Below are positions 26,709 to 36,278 of a stretch of 64,000 nucleotides of DNA, one piece after another. The stretch is from CAVPMW01 sp963706515 (GTDB lineage: Bacteria > Chloroflexota > Anaerolineae > Anaerolineales > UBA4823). Positions within the stretch are counted from its first letter, which is position 1; the number at the start of each line of letters is the position of its first letter. A program made the position numbers and the translations under genes. The notes below the pieces were generated by a model. It was not told where the DNA came from. It saw nothing but the letters and a program-made list of their open reading frames with translations, and made no database searches. The stretch covers positions 152,429-216,428 of the forward strand of contig CAVPMW010000030.1 in the NCBI GenBank assembly GCA_963706515.1. The letters run 5' to 3'.

Positions 26709-26804
26709 CTAAGTACAGTCACATAAATTCGGTTGGATGTTCAGGTATTTTCCAAGGCTAATAATCGAAGCGACTTCGTTATTAAGTTTTGTGACTGCAC
26801 TTAG
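26709..26804. repeat. 96-base element with terminal inverted repeats
   Basis: CTAAGTACAGTCACA (26709-26723) is repeated in inverted orientation with one mismatch at 26790-26804. Between them a small hairpin (about 26760-26782, AATAATCGAAG paired with CTTCGTTATT) is present. The layout resembles a very small MITE or a structured leader between the divergent ferritin-like and DUF2877 genes. No clear target-site duplication was found. Confidence 0.45.
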
Positions 26805-26839
26805 GGTCATCCGTGGGTGAAAGGACATACGGACAGATT

Positions 26840-27741
26840 ATGTTGAAGGTGCATCGAATTTTTGTATCCTGGCAGGGGAAGCTATCTCGAGCCCTTCTGG
26901 CCGGTTCCCGACATGGGATTATTACCGGCACCACCTCCCGTGGAATTTTTATTAGACTTGACACGGATTGGATCGTGTTCTTATCCTATGAAAGCTTCCA
27001 TGGTCCCCTTACCCTGAACCTTTCCGGCGAGCTGTCAATCCTGCAGGGGGTGAAAGTCAACCACAAGGTAATGATTGGGGCGGGAAAATCCAGATCCTTT
27101 CAACCGGGGTCGAGGTTGATTTCAGCAACGCCGAAACCTGGGAAGCGCCGCATCCACCAGATGTTTTTCTGCCCGCTGGTGATCGAGCTGGAGCCTTAAA
27201 GACGGTCGCCGGTCTCATTTTGTCTCAGAATAAGGAACCCGGTCTCTACCTGGTTCTGAACGATCTGCTCGGTCTTGAAATGGGCGGTCTGCAGCCGCTG
27301 CCCAGGCATTTCGAGCGGGTGGATTGCATCGGGCTGCTCCAGCTCCTCAAAACTGGCGACCTGGATGGGATTCTCGCCGCGTTGACGCCATTATTAGGGT
27401 TGGGAGCCGGGTTGACGCCAGCCGGGGACGACATGCTCCTGGGCCTGCTGCTGGCTTATCACCGTTGGGGATCAGCGTTAAGACCTTCTTTCGATGTGGC
27501 GAAGCTGAGTGACCTTCTCAATCGGGCAGCGTCTCAGAAGACCACCCTGCTCAGCGCTAACCTGATCGCCTGCGCTTCTCAAGGACAGGCGGACGAGCGG
27601 TTAATCAGTGCGCTCGATGGGATGCTGACCGGGGACCCCGCGCCGGAGCAGTGCGCCCGCAGTTTATCCGGCTGGGGGAGTTCCTCAGGCTGCGATGCTC
27701 TGGTCGGGATGGCTTTGGCGATTCTTTCCGCTCAACCATAA
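26840..27741 (+). CDS. DUF2877 (AllH-like) protein, one frameshift
   Basis: About 300 aa over two frames. The first part reads VHRIFVSWQGKLSRALL and LYESFHGPLTLNLS-like sequence. After a shift near 27085 (in GGGGCGGGAAAATCC) the second frame continues ILSTGVEVDFSNAETWEAP and reaches the diagnostic LGLGAGLTPAGDDMLLG. The family includes AllH, a subunit linked to oxamate carbamoyltransferase in allantoin breakdown. No other genes of that pathway are here, so function is open. ATG 26840 is preferred over GTG 26813. It is followed by 180 bases without a gene. Confidence 0.7.
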
Positions 27742-27920
27742 CCTGAACTACAATCTAGGTCTCGGGCAACCCCAGCAATCCAAGCTCGATGATATTCATA
27801 TGTATGTTTTTCCTGGCACGGCAAAAAAGTCGCGTTATAATCGAACAGTTTCCAGTGTAAATTTATCATCTAATATCCAATTAGCATACTTGGCAGTGTG
27901 GTCTGAAAAAGGAGGAAGAT

Positions 27921-28988
27921 ATGGCGCTAAAAGGCTATGGGGTGTTAAGAGGAAAAGTGCTCGATGGCACGCGCGAGGACGATCCCAACAGCCCGCACTA
28001 CCAGGTGCATATGCTGTCCGGGACCACTCATTACCGGATTGCCGTCAATGTGAAATCCCAGACCACGCCCTCCGAGCTGTTGTTTCTGGTCGATGAAAAC
28101 TTCCAGCACCCCATCCTGACCAAATTGTCCGCTTTAACATCGAAATTTACACCCCTGGTCAGCAAGCCCGACAGCGGCTCGCTGGATTTCATCCGGGGCA
28201 ACCTGTTCTCCCGTCTGGATATGCGGCAGTTGCCTTTCGACCTGCCCGGTCAGGATAACGACCTGAACGATAAGATGGAGCATTATGTCAACCGGGCCAA
28301 ACTGGATCCGGAGGCGGAAGTATTCGCATTTGGTGTCCGCTGGGGGCCAGAAAATATTAAAGATAAGATCTTCAAATTTACACCCGGGAACGGCGTTCAT
28401 GACATCCACATGAACCAGGGTAACAGCGGCAGCTTTAAATCAGATGATGGCGTCTGGCAAGATGGCGGGTTGATCTTCCATTTCCCCAATCTGGACCAGT
28501 GGGTTGCTGTATTCCTGGCCTTCCAGTCACAGGCCTGGCACACCGACGACAAAACCGGTCATGCGCTTCCCACACCGCCTGCGCCAGTCCCGGTTCCAAC
28601 CCCACCCACACCCGTTCCAGTTCCCACTCCGCCCACACCCGTTCCGGTCCCAACTCCCGTTGGAACGGAATTCATTATTCGCATCGTCGGAGCGATGGTG
28701 AATCCGACCGGACCTGCGCCAGAAGCCGAGGCGGTTATCCTCCTGAACACCTCGCCGGACCCCATCGATCTGAACGGATGGGCGATCACGGATAAACAGA
28801 AAAATAAGCACGTCCTGTCCGGGACAATCGCGGCTGGTGGAGCCCTGACAGTTCCCGTGCTGCCGCCCGCCCAGCTCAGCAACAAAGGCGGGACGATTAC
28901 CCTGCTCGACAAAGACGGATTGAAGGTGGATGGGGTAGCTTACACCGTGGAACAGGCCAAACGCGAAGGCTGGGTGATCGTGTTTTAG
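27921..28988 (+). CDS. DUF2278 (YukJ-like) protein with lamin-tail domain
   Basis: 355 aa. Residues 1-215 match DUF2278: LKGYGVLRGKVLDGTRE, SPHYQVHML, IAVNVKSQTTPSELLFLVDE, DNDLNDKMEHYV, FAFGVRWGPE and GNGVHDIHMNQGN. A Pro/Val/Thr linker built from repeated PVPTPPTP units follows. The last 110 residues resemble a lamin-tail (LTD) beta-sandwich: PEAEAVILLNTSPDPIDLNGWAI, GTIAAGGALTVPV and NKGGTITLLDKDGLKVDGVAY. There is no signal peptide. A strong AAAGGAGGAAGAT ribosome site precedes the ATG. The function of the family is unknown. Confidence 0.85.
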   Translation: MALKGYGVLRGKVLDGTREDDPNSPHYQVHMLSGTTHYRIAVNVKSQTTPSELLFLVDENFQHPILTKLSALTSKFTPLVSKPDSGSLDFIRGNLFSRLDMRQLPFDLPGQDNDLNDKMEHYVNRAKLDPEAEVFAFGVRWGPENIKDKIFKFTPGNGVHDIHMNQGNSGSFKSDDGVWQDGGLIFHFPNLDQWVAVFLAFQSQAWHTDDKTGHALPTPPAPVPVPTPPTPVPVPTPPTPVPVPTPVGTEFIIRIVGAMVNPTGPAPEAEAVILLNTSPDPIDLNGWAITDKQKNKHVLSGTIAAGGALTVPVLPPAQLSNKGGTITLLDKDGLKVDGVAYTVEQAKREGWVIVF

Positions 28989-29002
28989 TGTTTTTTAGAA
29001 CT

Positions 29003-29040
29003 CAGCCGCCTTGGGAGGTAATACCCACTCAAGGCGGCTG
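29003..29040 (+). terminator. Hairpin terminator after the DUF2278 gene
   Basis: CAGCCGCCTTG (29003-29013) pairs perfectly with CAAGGCGGCTG (29030-29040) 15 bases after the stop codon. It is followed by TGTTTGT, a modest U tract, so termination is likely but not certain. Confidence 0.65.
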
Positions 29041-29196
29041 TGTTTGTAACGAGAAAGGTTCTCACTTCTTACACCACGCAATCAGAGTCATGTTTCGGTT
29101 GATCTTGACAACTGCGGCAACACCTTCAACCACTCAACTTCTGGGAGCGACCCGGGAAGCGTGACCCCTTCCAGGAACCACTTCCGCATGCTTCCT

Positions 29197-29751
29197 TCAT
29201 TTGCATGCGTATATTACCCATCCTTTCTTCCCCTTCACATTCCAGCTTTCGTTGTACGTCTTTCCACACGCCCTGACGGTCACCTGATATTTATCGGCAA
29301 CCCAGTTAAAAGTAACCAGCTTGCGCGGGGGCAGCGTTACGTTGTAGGTCATCCAGCCTTGAAGGCTTATCGTGGCTGGTTTAGTAGCATCCTCATTGAA
29401 AAATACCCAGGTTGCCGTTTTGCAGGCAGGGATCTTGAGCGCAGCAGCCGAACCCTTGACCTTCAAATTGCCCTTTTTCGGTTTATTCAGACAGCCAAGG
29501 TAGCTGTACTTGTACTTCCCCGCATCGATCGTCTTCGTGATCGTTGCCCCCTTCGGTACATAGATCGTGTAATCCCGGGCGCCGTCTATGGTGACCGTCG
29601 TAGCTTTGGGCAGTGGGTTCGTAATCGTCAGCGTGACAGGTCCCGCTGCAGCTGCCAGGCTGGTCTGCACTGGCACCCAGAATGCTGCCGCGAACGAAAC
29701 CAGTACAAGAACAACAAAGATCAATTGGGTCGTGCGAGCTTTCGTAGCCAT
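29197..29751 (-). CDS. Small secreted protein of unknown function
   Basis: About 184 aa beginning MATKARTTQLIFVVLVLVS, a signal peptide with a likely cleavage after SLAAAA. The mature part is beta-rich with two similar halves (GPVTLTITNPLPKATTVTIDG and ATKPATISLQGWMTYNVTLPP). It is basic and has several Cys residues (CLNKPKKG, PACKTATW, RACGKTY, terminal YACK) that could form disulphides. I do not recognise the family. The ATG at 29751 follows TAGGAGGAAAA and replaces a longer reading from 29775. It faces the DUF2278 gene and lies after the beta-helix protein on the same strand. Confidence 0.75.
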   Translation of the reverse strand: MATKARTTQLIFVVLVLVSFAAAFWVPVQTSLAAAAGPVTLTITNPLPKATTVTIDGARDYTIYVPKGATITKTIDAGKYKYSYLGCLNKPKKGNLKVKGSAAALKIPACKTATWVFFNEDATKPATISLQGWMTYNVTLPPRKLVTFNWVADKYQVTVRACGKTYNESWNVKGKKGWVIYACK

Positions 29752-29990
29752 TTTTCCTCCTAAAAGCGAGCTCAAATCGAACCGGATTATTGGATAACCT
29801 CGGACAATTCATCAAGGTTTGTGCATATCCCTCCTTCTTATGGTTATAGAATCGCGGGTCAATCGTTCTGACAGGTTGGGTCGCCCTCCATCCCAATTCG
29901 GTGCAGCTAAGGTGGATGTACAAGTGACAGGGTGAACGCTGAAATTATCGAAACGGATGTCGACGTCCGATTTGTCATAGCTAAACACGA

Positions 29991-32516
29991 CTAACCCATA
30001 AATAATGATCCTGTGTAGGTGCCATCATTTACACTTGCCAGAGGTTGCCCATTCGCAAAGGCATCAATGCTCGCTCCATTGCGAACTATCTTAAGATGAT
30101 TTACCCCGCTTCCCGGGTTGATGGCCGGGGAAAATGCTTCGGCGAGTGTGACTAAAGACGTGGGGTCATACCGGTAGATACCGAACCAGCCGTCAGGATA
30201 AATCTCCACGGTGTAGAACGTGCTCCAATCCTGAGCGAGCCCAATGACAATCCCATACGAGCCGCTTACATTATTTTGATTCCTTACATCGACATCCACG
30301 GCGTAATCGGATACCTGCAAGCCAGGCCGCACCCCAGCCCCATAATTTTTTGACCGCACCAGCAGCCGGTACTCGCCATTGAGATATTCGTAGCGGACAT
30401 TTCCTGTATCCGCTATCGGCCAGCCGCTCGCCGGGTTGCTGAAGTCATCTGAGTAGAGTGGAGAGCAGGGTGTAAGGCTTAACGGCAAGTAGCATATGTA
30501 ATTTACATGATGAAGTTGATTACCTGAAACAGTGCTATTGAAGCGATTATCACCTTCATAAGAAGCGGTTAGAAATCGCTGACCAGGTGTATTCAGTCTG
30601 ATTTGGCAATTGCCGGAGCCATTAATAAGAATACCCTGACAAGTCTCTAAGCCATCGCTTGCAGTAATAGTCACCGAGCCGGTTGGCGTACCTGCACCGG
30701 GTGAGGCGACGGCGACACTGAATCCGACGGTTATTGGTTGGCCCGGGTTTGATGGATCGGGAGCGTTGGCGGTAATCGTGGCAGTTGTATTTGCCTTATC
30801 CACAATATGCAATGTTATTGTTTTGCTGGGATTAAAATTGGCATCTCCTACGTAGGTTGCTGTAAGATTGATCGGTCCCGTTTCAGTTGGGATGATTAGG
30901 CAGCTTCCCAATCCATTCGAGAGAGCGGTATAGCATGTATAACCTCCGACATCGCTGACAACGATCACCATGCCCGTCGGTGTCTCCTGGGTGGATGTCA
31001 CCCGAAAATTGACATCGATTGGTTGGCCAACCACAGATGGTTCGGGATTGACTGCTGTGATGGAAATCTCTGTTGAATAACCAACTTTAAGATTCAGCCC
31101 CGGCGAGACATTTCCGGAAAAGTTGGAATCTCCAGAATAGGTCGCTGTGATTGTATGGTTTCCCAGGGTAAGTGCGCTGACCGAGAGTGAAGCTGTACCT
31201 GTCATGTCTAGAGGACCCGATCCAAGGTTGCCTCCCTCATATGCAAAGGCAACCGTCCCTGTTGGAGTGCCCGTCTCTCCCTCGACGATGTGGGCGGTAA
31301 AGATAACCGGCTGACCCAGGACGGATGGGTTTGCTGAGGCGCTAAGTGATACAATTGTGCCCCCGAACTCATAAGCACCGATGTCGCAAAACCCCCAGCG
31401 GGATGCTCCTCGCTGGTCGGTGGTCAATGGACCTGTGCTCCCGGCACAGCCGCTAGGGTTTCCAGCATTTATCGCCAGGCTGCCAGGTAAGAGTGCATGT
31501 GTGCTGGTTGAGCCCCCATTATCTTGAAGCGGTCCCAGGTTGGCGTTGATGTTTATTTGGTCACCAGTTGTAGGTGTGAAATCACACCCTTCCGTGTTAC
31601 CAATGATGTTATATCCACCGGATTGGATCGGTCCATTACAATCGGGGTTGCTGATACCTGTATTTCCCGCCAAAATGGTGTTTTTCAATACAGCACTGTT
31701 GCACCAGTAAGTCCTTAATCCGAATTCACCATTCCCAGTGATTGTTGAATTGCTGATGCTGATTGCACCAGTACAATCAATTCCAACTCCACCGAGCGTA
31801 TTTCCACTGATAGTGCTGTTCTCAATGAATGCCTCGCCATTGCTTATAACCCCAAACAGATTGTCACTGATAGTACTCGAGACCAAATTCAAGGTACCCA
31901 AGTAGTTCAGAATTCCCTGATCATTAGAGTTTCTAATCATTGTTCTGATAACAGTAAGATTTGCATACGAGGCGTCAATCGCACCATAGGATTGGATGTC
32001 CTCGATTAAGCTGTCGGCGATAGTAACGGTCGCATTACTTCCAATCATGATGCCGCCACCCCCTCCGCTGCTATCACCAACCCCATGGATTATCTTAACT
32101 TTTTCGATCGAGGTAATTACACCATCTGCAATAATTATTCCCCTGCGTGCATCTTGTCCATCAATAACTGAAATACTGTCTTGTGAAGTAAAATACACAC
32201 CCCAACCTCCGGAGATCGAGACATTTTTATTCAGCTGGACGACTGTTGCTCCAGTGTTTGTATATATGCCCTCCGCGACATAAATTGTGTCACCTGAAGC
32301 TGCCTTCGCGATTGCCCCATTGATTGTTAAGCAAGGAGTTAGCTTACTGAGGCAATCATTGCCATCGCTCCCACCTGGCTTTACATACCAGAGACTTGCG
32401 GCGCTAACTTGTTTTCCGTTCATAGGGAAGAGAAAAATGGCTACTGTTATCCATCCCAGGAGCTTTGCCAGCTTTGGAAAACCGTTCAGTCGATGAGTGA
32501 CCTTGCTACCATTCAT
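29991..32516 (-). CDS. Secreted beta-helix protein with Ig-like repeats, frameshifted C-terminus
   Basis: About 840 aa. The signal peptide is WITVAIFLFPMNGKQVSAAS. Residues 45-390 form a right-handed parallel beta-helix of the polymorphic or choice-of-anchor Q kind (DGNDCLSKLTPCLTINGAIAKA, then repeated NSTISGNT and NSTITGNG rungs, ending DQRGASRWGFCDIGAYEFGG). Three Ig-like (Big_3-type) repeats follow, marked by PSVLGQPVIFTAHI, PSVVGQPIDVNFRV and PSNPGQPITVGFSV, each ending in ATYSGDSNF-like sequence. The last part is a concanavalin-like domain. It stops at FMG, but another frame continues YGLVVFSYDKSDVDIRFDNFSV, so a frameshift near 29995 truncates it. That frame runs to 29812. ATG 32516 has an ideal GGAGGAAAAA site. 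Probably a surface or adhesion protein. Confidence 0.8.
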   Translation of the reverse strand: MNGSKVTHRLNGFPKLAKLLGWITVAIFLFPMNGKQVSAASLWYVKPGGSDGNDCLSKLTPCLTINGAIAKAASGDTIYVAEGIYTNTGATVVQLNKNVSISGGWGVYFTSQDSISVIDGQDARRGIIIADGVITSIEKVKIIHGVGDSSGGGGGIMIGSNATVTIADSLIEDIQSYGAIDASYANLTVIRTMIRNSNDQGILNYLGTLNLVSSTISDNLFGVISNGEAFIENSTISGNTLGGVGIDCTGAISISNSTITGNGEFGLRTYWCNSAVLKNTILAGNTGISNPDCNGPIQSGGYNIIGNTEGCDFTPTTGDQININANLGPLQDNGGSTSTHALLPGSLAINAGNPSGCAGSTGPLTTDQRGASRWGFCDIGAYEFGGTIVSLSASANPSVLGQPVIFTAHIVEGETGTPTGTVAFAYEGGNLGSGPLDMTGTASLSVSALTLGNHTITATYSGDSNFSGNVSPGLNLKVGYSTEISITAVNPEPSVVGQPIDVNFRVTSTQETPTGMVIVVSDVGGYTCYTALSNGLGSCLIIPTETGPINLTATYVGDANFNPSKTITLHIVDKANTTATITANAPDPSNPGQPITVGFSVAVASPGAGTPTGSVTITASDGLETCQGILINGSGNCQIRLNTPGQRFLTASYEGDNRFNSTVSGNQLHHVNYICYLPLSLTPCSPLYSDDFSNPASGWPIADTGNVRYEYLNGEYRLLVRSKNYGAGVRPGLQVSDYAVDVDVRNQNNVSGSYGIVIGLAQDWSTFYTVEIYPDGWFGIYRYDPTSLVTLAEAFSPAINPGSGVNHLKIVRNGASIDAFANGQPLASVNDGTYTGSLFMG

Positions 32517-32610
32517 TTTTTCCTCCAATACACCAAACTGATCTGCCATTTTCAATCCGTTGATTTCCAGTGAGCCTGTGGAGGCCAATTGTCTCGACCA
32601 GGCGCACACC

Positions 32611-35600
32611 CTACCAATTGCTCAAGCGCTGTCCGAACTGCTCCGTGGCGTTCATCAGTTTCTGCCGGCTGAGCAGCCCCAGGATTCCCAGGAAGAGCAG
32701 CAGAAGCCCGGTCAGCCCAATGATCAACGCCGTAGATAACCCGCGCAGCAACGAAAACGTCGCCGTCAGCACAGTCAGCGCCACGAACAGCACCGGGAGG
32801 AACACAAAGCTCCGGCTGCGGACAAACAACCCATACCCCAACAGCAGCAGCGACTGCACAAACAACAGTAAGAAGAACAGCATCTTTTCTGTGCTGATAA
32901 GCTGGTAATAGGTTGTGCTCAAGATAATCATTTGCGCAACCAGACCCGTACAAAGAGCAGCTGCTTTCTGGTTGCTCCTGAGCAGAAAGTAGTGCATACC
33001 CACGCCCAGCACGACCGGCGGCAATGGAGTAATACTGGGGACCCGTCGTATTGAGCTGAGCGAGAGCTTCGAAATAGGCCAGGAAGAAGACTGCACACGC
33101 TGGGAATCCCAGCCAGACATTCCGCCTGCGTATCGCTTCGAGAACAAACAGCGCCGCTGTTACAGATGTAAAGATCACCACCAAAGGGGTTGCCTGAGCG
33201 GTCGCCAGAAGACAGGCTGCGCCTCCCAGCGCCAGCCCGCTGTTCAACAGCACCTCCCCATATGCCTGCAAGCTCTGCTTCCGCTCAACGAACCAGCCAG
33301 CCAGATAGTAGCCGATGCCAGACAGGATTACATACACAATCCAGGTCTGGGCAATCGACCTTGACAGCCAGATGATCAGGGAGGCTGCCAGGCTGGCAGT
33401 CGCCAAGTAGCCGACCGCAGCATGCTTTGTCAGCAACGTTTCAACCGCACTGATTACGGCAAGGACGATCAAGACCTGGCTGGCGGCTTGCGCTCCTTGC
33501 CCGTATGCGTTCTGCGCAGCTAGCGACGCCAACCCAACAAGCGACACCAATGCAGTAAGAGACACCAGCGCCACGCCGCTGATACGCAGGCAAGCGCTGT
33601 ATTCTTGCCCTTTTTCCCACCGGGTTAGCAGCCAGCCTGCCAGGCTGTAGCCAAGCCCTAAAAGGCTGACGTACACGATCCAATTCTGAACCTGCGGGCT
33701 GGCCAGCCAGGTGATGAGCGCGGCTGCCAGGCTGGCGGTAGCGAGGTAGCCAATCCAGGCGCGCTTCGTCAAAAGCGTTTCAACCGCAGTCATGCCTGCC
33801 AGAACGATCAAGGCCAGGCTGGCAGCCTGCGCGCCTTGCCACGTAAGCGCTAACTGCGGTTAGAGACGCCAAACCAACACCGCAGATGCGCAGATAAATA
33901 CTGTAATCCTGCCATTTGTCCCGCCGGGCGAGCAGCCAACCTGCCAGGCTGTAGCCGGCTAGCCAGACCAAGGAATGGATATACCCAGCGGTAGGGTGTC
34001 CAATAGGCGAGGACGAATCCCAGGGCGATTGCCCAGCATAGGGCGGCAGGGAAAATGAACGCCGGTATGCTCAGATAAATTCCCGCCAGCAATGCGCTTA
34101 GGCCGTAGATTGCGAAGACGATCCCGGACTGAACAGGCTCAACATTCGCTATCGTTGCCAGCACGTCGATTGTTAGCATCAACCAACCGAAAATCAGCAG
34201 TGGATAGGTCCAGGCTGCCTCCCACTTTCGTCTGATCCCGGCTACTCCCAAACCCAGCACGATGAGGGCTGGGACCAGGTAGACAAATCCTGGATAAATG
34301 CCCCGGTCTCGCAGCCATGGGAGCTGGAAGGCAGCGGAGTAAGCCATGTAAAATGCGCCCAGGCACGCTGCCCAGGTGAACCATTCTCCCTTGTGCACAG
34401 TCAGCCCGGCATAGAGCAGTCCTGTCGCCAGAAGATAAAGTGTGACGTATTGCAGGTCACTAAAGAGAATGATGAGAACCGGGAGCAGGCAGAGGAGCAA
34501 TCCGGCGGAAATAAGGTAGAAGCGATAAACTGCCCATTCACCGGACAATTTGAGCTGGACGACCTTATAGCCCAACGAGAGCACAGCCCCGTATACCCAA
34601 ATCCACAGGCAGGCTTGGTAGATGGTAAAGTTCAGCCCCCCTAACAGCATCAAAGGGAAGACTGCCAGGCAGAACACTGCAGCCGGCTGAAATAATATAA
34701 ATATTGGATTTCGCCCGCGTAGCACGGCATAGCTGAAGAAATAAAATATAAAGCCCATTACAAATAGGGCGGATAAGGCAAACCAGTCATCCGGGAGCAC
34801 ATAAGCTGGATCCAACAACCAGACCAACGGGGTCAGCATTGCAGTCAGCAGAACGAATGTACTTTGCACAAGAATCAGGATGTAAAGCGGCCAAAAAAAG
34901 CGATCAAGCTTTCGCTGCAGGATGAGGTAACCTACGGCAAATCCGCCCAAAGCGACCACCATCTGGATCAGCAAATTGTTGAGGCCGGACAGAGATGCGC
35001 TCTGCCCGAAAGCCATGACAGCCGCTGCCAAACCTGAATACGCAAGCAAGATGAACCACCTGGATCGGAAGCGCACAGTTCCAATTGCCCATAGGCCAGC
35101 CGCTGCCAGCAGGAAGATCCCCCAATAGGTCGTTTGCGGGATCCCTTTCGGTGAGTAAACTTGCCAGGCGGCTCCGGCGGTAATCAATACCAGGAAAGTG
35201 CCCACGTTATAGAGGGCGAAGCCAGCCAGTGGCAGCCGTCTGGACAGCCCGTAGGCTGAGCCCAAGAAAAGCAGCGTCAGAGCAGTCAGGATCGGCATGC
35301 GGGCAACTTCCACCAGAGCAGCGAGGATAAATGCCGCCACCAGGACGAAGAACGCACCCAGGTAAAGAAAGGCATGGACCGCCGCGTCACTTAAAAGAAC
35401 CTGTCCCAGGCTGGGCGAGCTGCGGGGCTCCGGCGTTTGCTCTCTCAACGGTTTAGCAGGCGGTGTTTGTGGCTGCACGGGTGGCACAGGTTGGCTGGGA
35501 AGCGGCTTCTCTGGCAGCGTAGCAGGCAGCACAGCTGGCAGCACGGCTGGCAGCGATTCGCTGGGAAGAGGTTTTTGTGCCAATCGCCTCTCAAGTACGC

Positions 35601-35919
35601 GGACCTGCCTTTCGTTGACAAGTCCATCTTCTTGCCAGATTTTGACCTCCGCCCGAATGGAGGCGCGCAGTGGGTCATCAGCAGTGGAAAGTTTTCGCTG
35701 GATCAAATAGTGGGCTGGAGCTTGCAATGCTTTCCAGGCTGCCTGTGAGACATCGGGGTTGGTCTCATTCAGGTAGCACAGCTCCAAACGGTGGACGATT
35801 GCCTCCGAGCTTACCGGTAATGAGGCAAGATTTCTCAAGCCGGAAATTCGCCTCTGCGGGTCAGGGTTGGTTAAGTCCTCCAGCCAGGAATTTACATTTT
35901 CAGAAAATTGATCATCCAT
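32611..35919 (-). CDS. Very large multi-pass membrane protein, three frameshifts
   Basis: One gene of about 1,100 codons in four frame segments: 35919 to about 33980, to about 33840, to about 33045, to 32611. The cytoplasmic N-terminus (about 185 aa) starts MDDQFSENVNSWLEDLTNPDP and includes a Pro-rich linker after LVNERQVRVLERRLAQ. About 25-30 hydrophobic segments follow, beginning AVHAFLYLGAFFVLVAAFILA. It resembles the large DUF2157/SCO7613-like proteins of Chloroflexota and actinobacteria, with unknown function. The middle contains tandem copies of a unit of about 113 residues. The ending LGLLSRQKLMNATEQFGQRLSNW is soluble. It is followed by the secreted beta-helix gene on the same strand. 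Confidence 0.7.
33300..33960 (-). repeat. Tandem duplication inside the membrane protein gene
   Basis: A segment encoding VETLLTK--A-IGYLATASLAA-LI-WL, then LGLGYSLAGWLL--R, occurs at least twice with a spacing of 339 bases (113 codons), for example at about 33784 and 33445. A third, partial copy begins near 33956, starting GYSLAGWLLARRDK. Two of the gene's frameshifts fall next to this repeat, where misassembly is more likely. Confidence 0.7.
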
Positions 35920-35948
35920 CGTGCCCTCCGCGGATCGCTCTTATCCGA

Positions 35949-36170
35949 TTAATTCGCTTTGTCTTCAGCTGATTCCGTTAGATCCGTTGAAGATGAATCA
36001 TCCAAAAACTCTTTCCTCAGCTTTGTATGGGAATCGATCCAACTGATCAATGCCTCAAATGAAGCCAGCGATATTCTTTCGCCGGTTTGGACATGCTCGG
36101 CCTTTATAATTTCCCGACCATCATTCAGCTTCCAATAACGGATTAAAAACGAGCCGAATCTACGTTTCAT
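35949..36170 (-). CDS. Small conserved-looking protein of unknown function
   Basis: 73 aa, beginning MKRRFGSFLIRYWKLNDGREIIKAEHVQTGERISLASFEALISWID. The compact strand-strand-helix pattern, with RYW and EHVQTGER, suggests a small folded domain. Its tail is acidic and Ser/Thr-rich. It lies 29 bases before the large membrane protein gene on the same strand, so the two are probably co-transcribed. I do not recognise a named family. Confidence 0.55.
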   Translation of the reverse strand: MKRRFGSFLIRYWKLNDGREIIKAEHVQTGERISLASFEALISWIDSHTKLRKEFLDDSSSTDLTESAEDKAN

Positions 36171-36185
36171 ACCTGGATTTTGATT

Positions 36186-36230
36186 AAAAGAAAAACGCTG
36201 TCTACGATCATGCTATGATCATAGACAGCG
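36186..36230 (-). terminator. Rho-independent terminator of the SARP/NB-ARC gene
   Basis: Read on the minus strand, CGCTGTCTATGATCAT (36230-36215), loop of three, and ATGATCGTAGACAGCG (36211-36196) form a 16-base stem with one G-U pair. TTTTTCTTTT follows at once. It lies 49 bases after the stop at 36279, a textbook terminator. Confidence 0.88.
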
Positions 36231-36278
36231 CCTGTTAATGCCCAGTTATTTACGCGTTATTTGGTCGTCTATATAGAA

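Noticed and set aside
28560..28665. Short direct repeats (CCAGTTCC / CCCACACCC) that could suggest a CRISPR or iteron array
   Set aside because: They encode the Pro/Val/Thr linker between the two domains of the DUF2278 protein.
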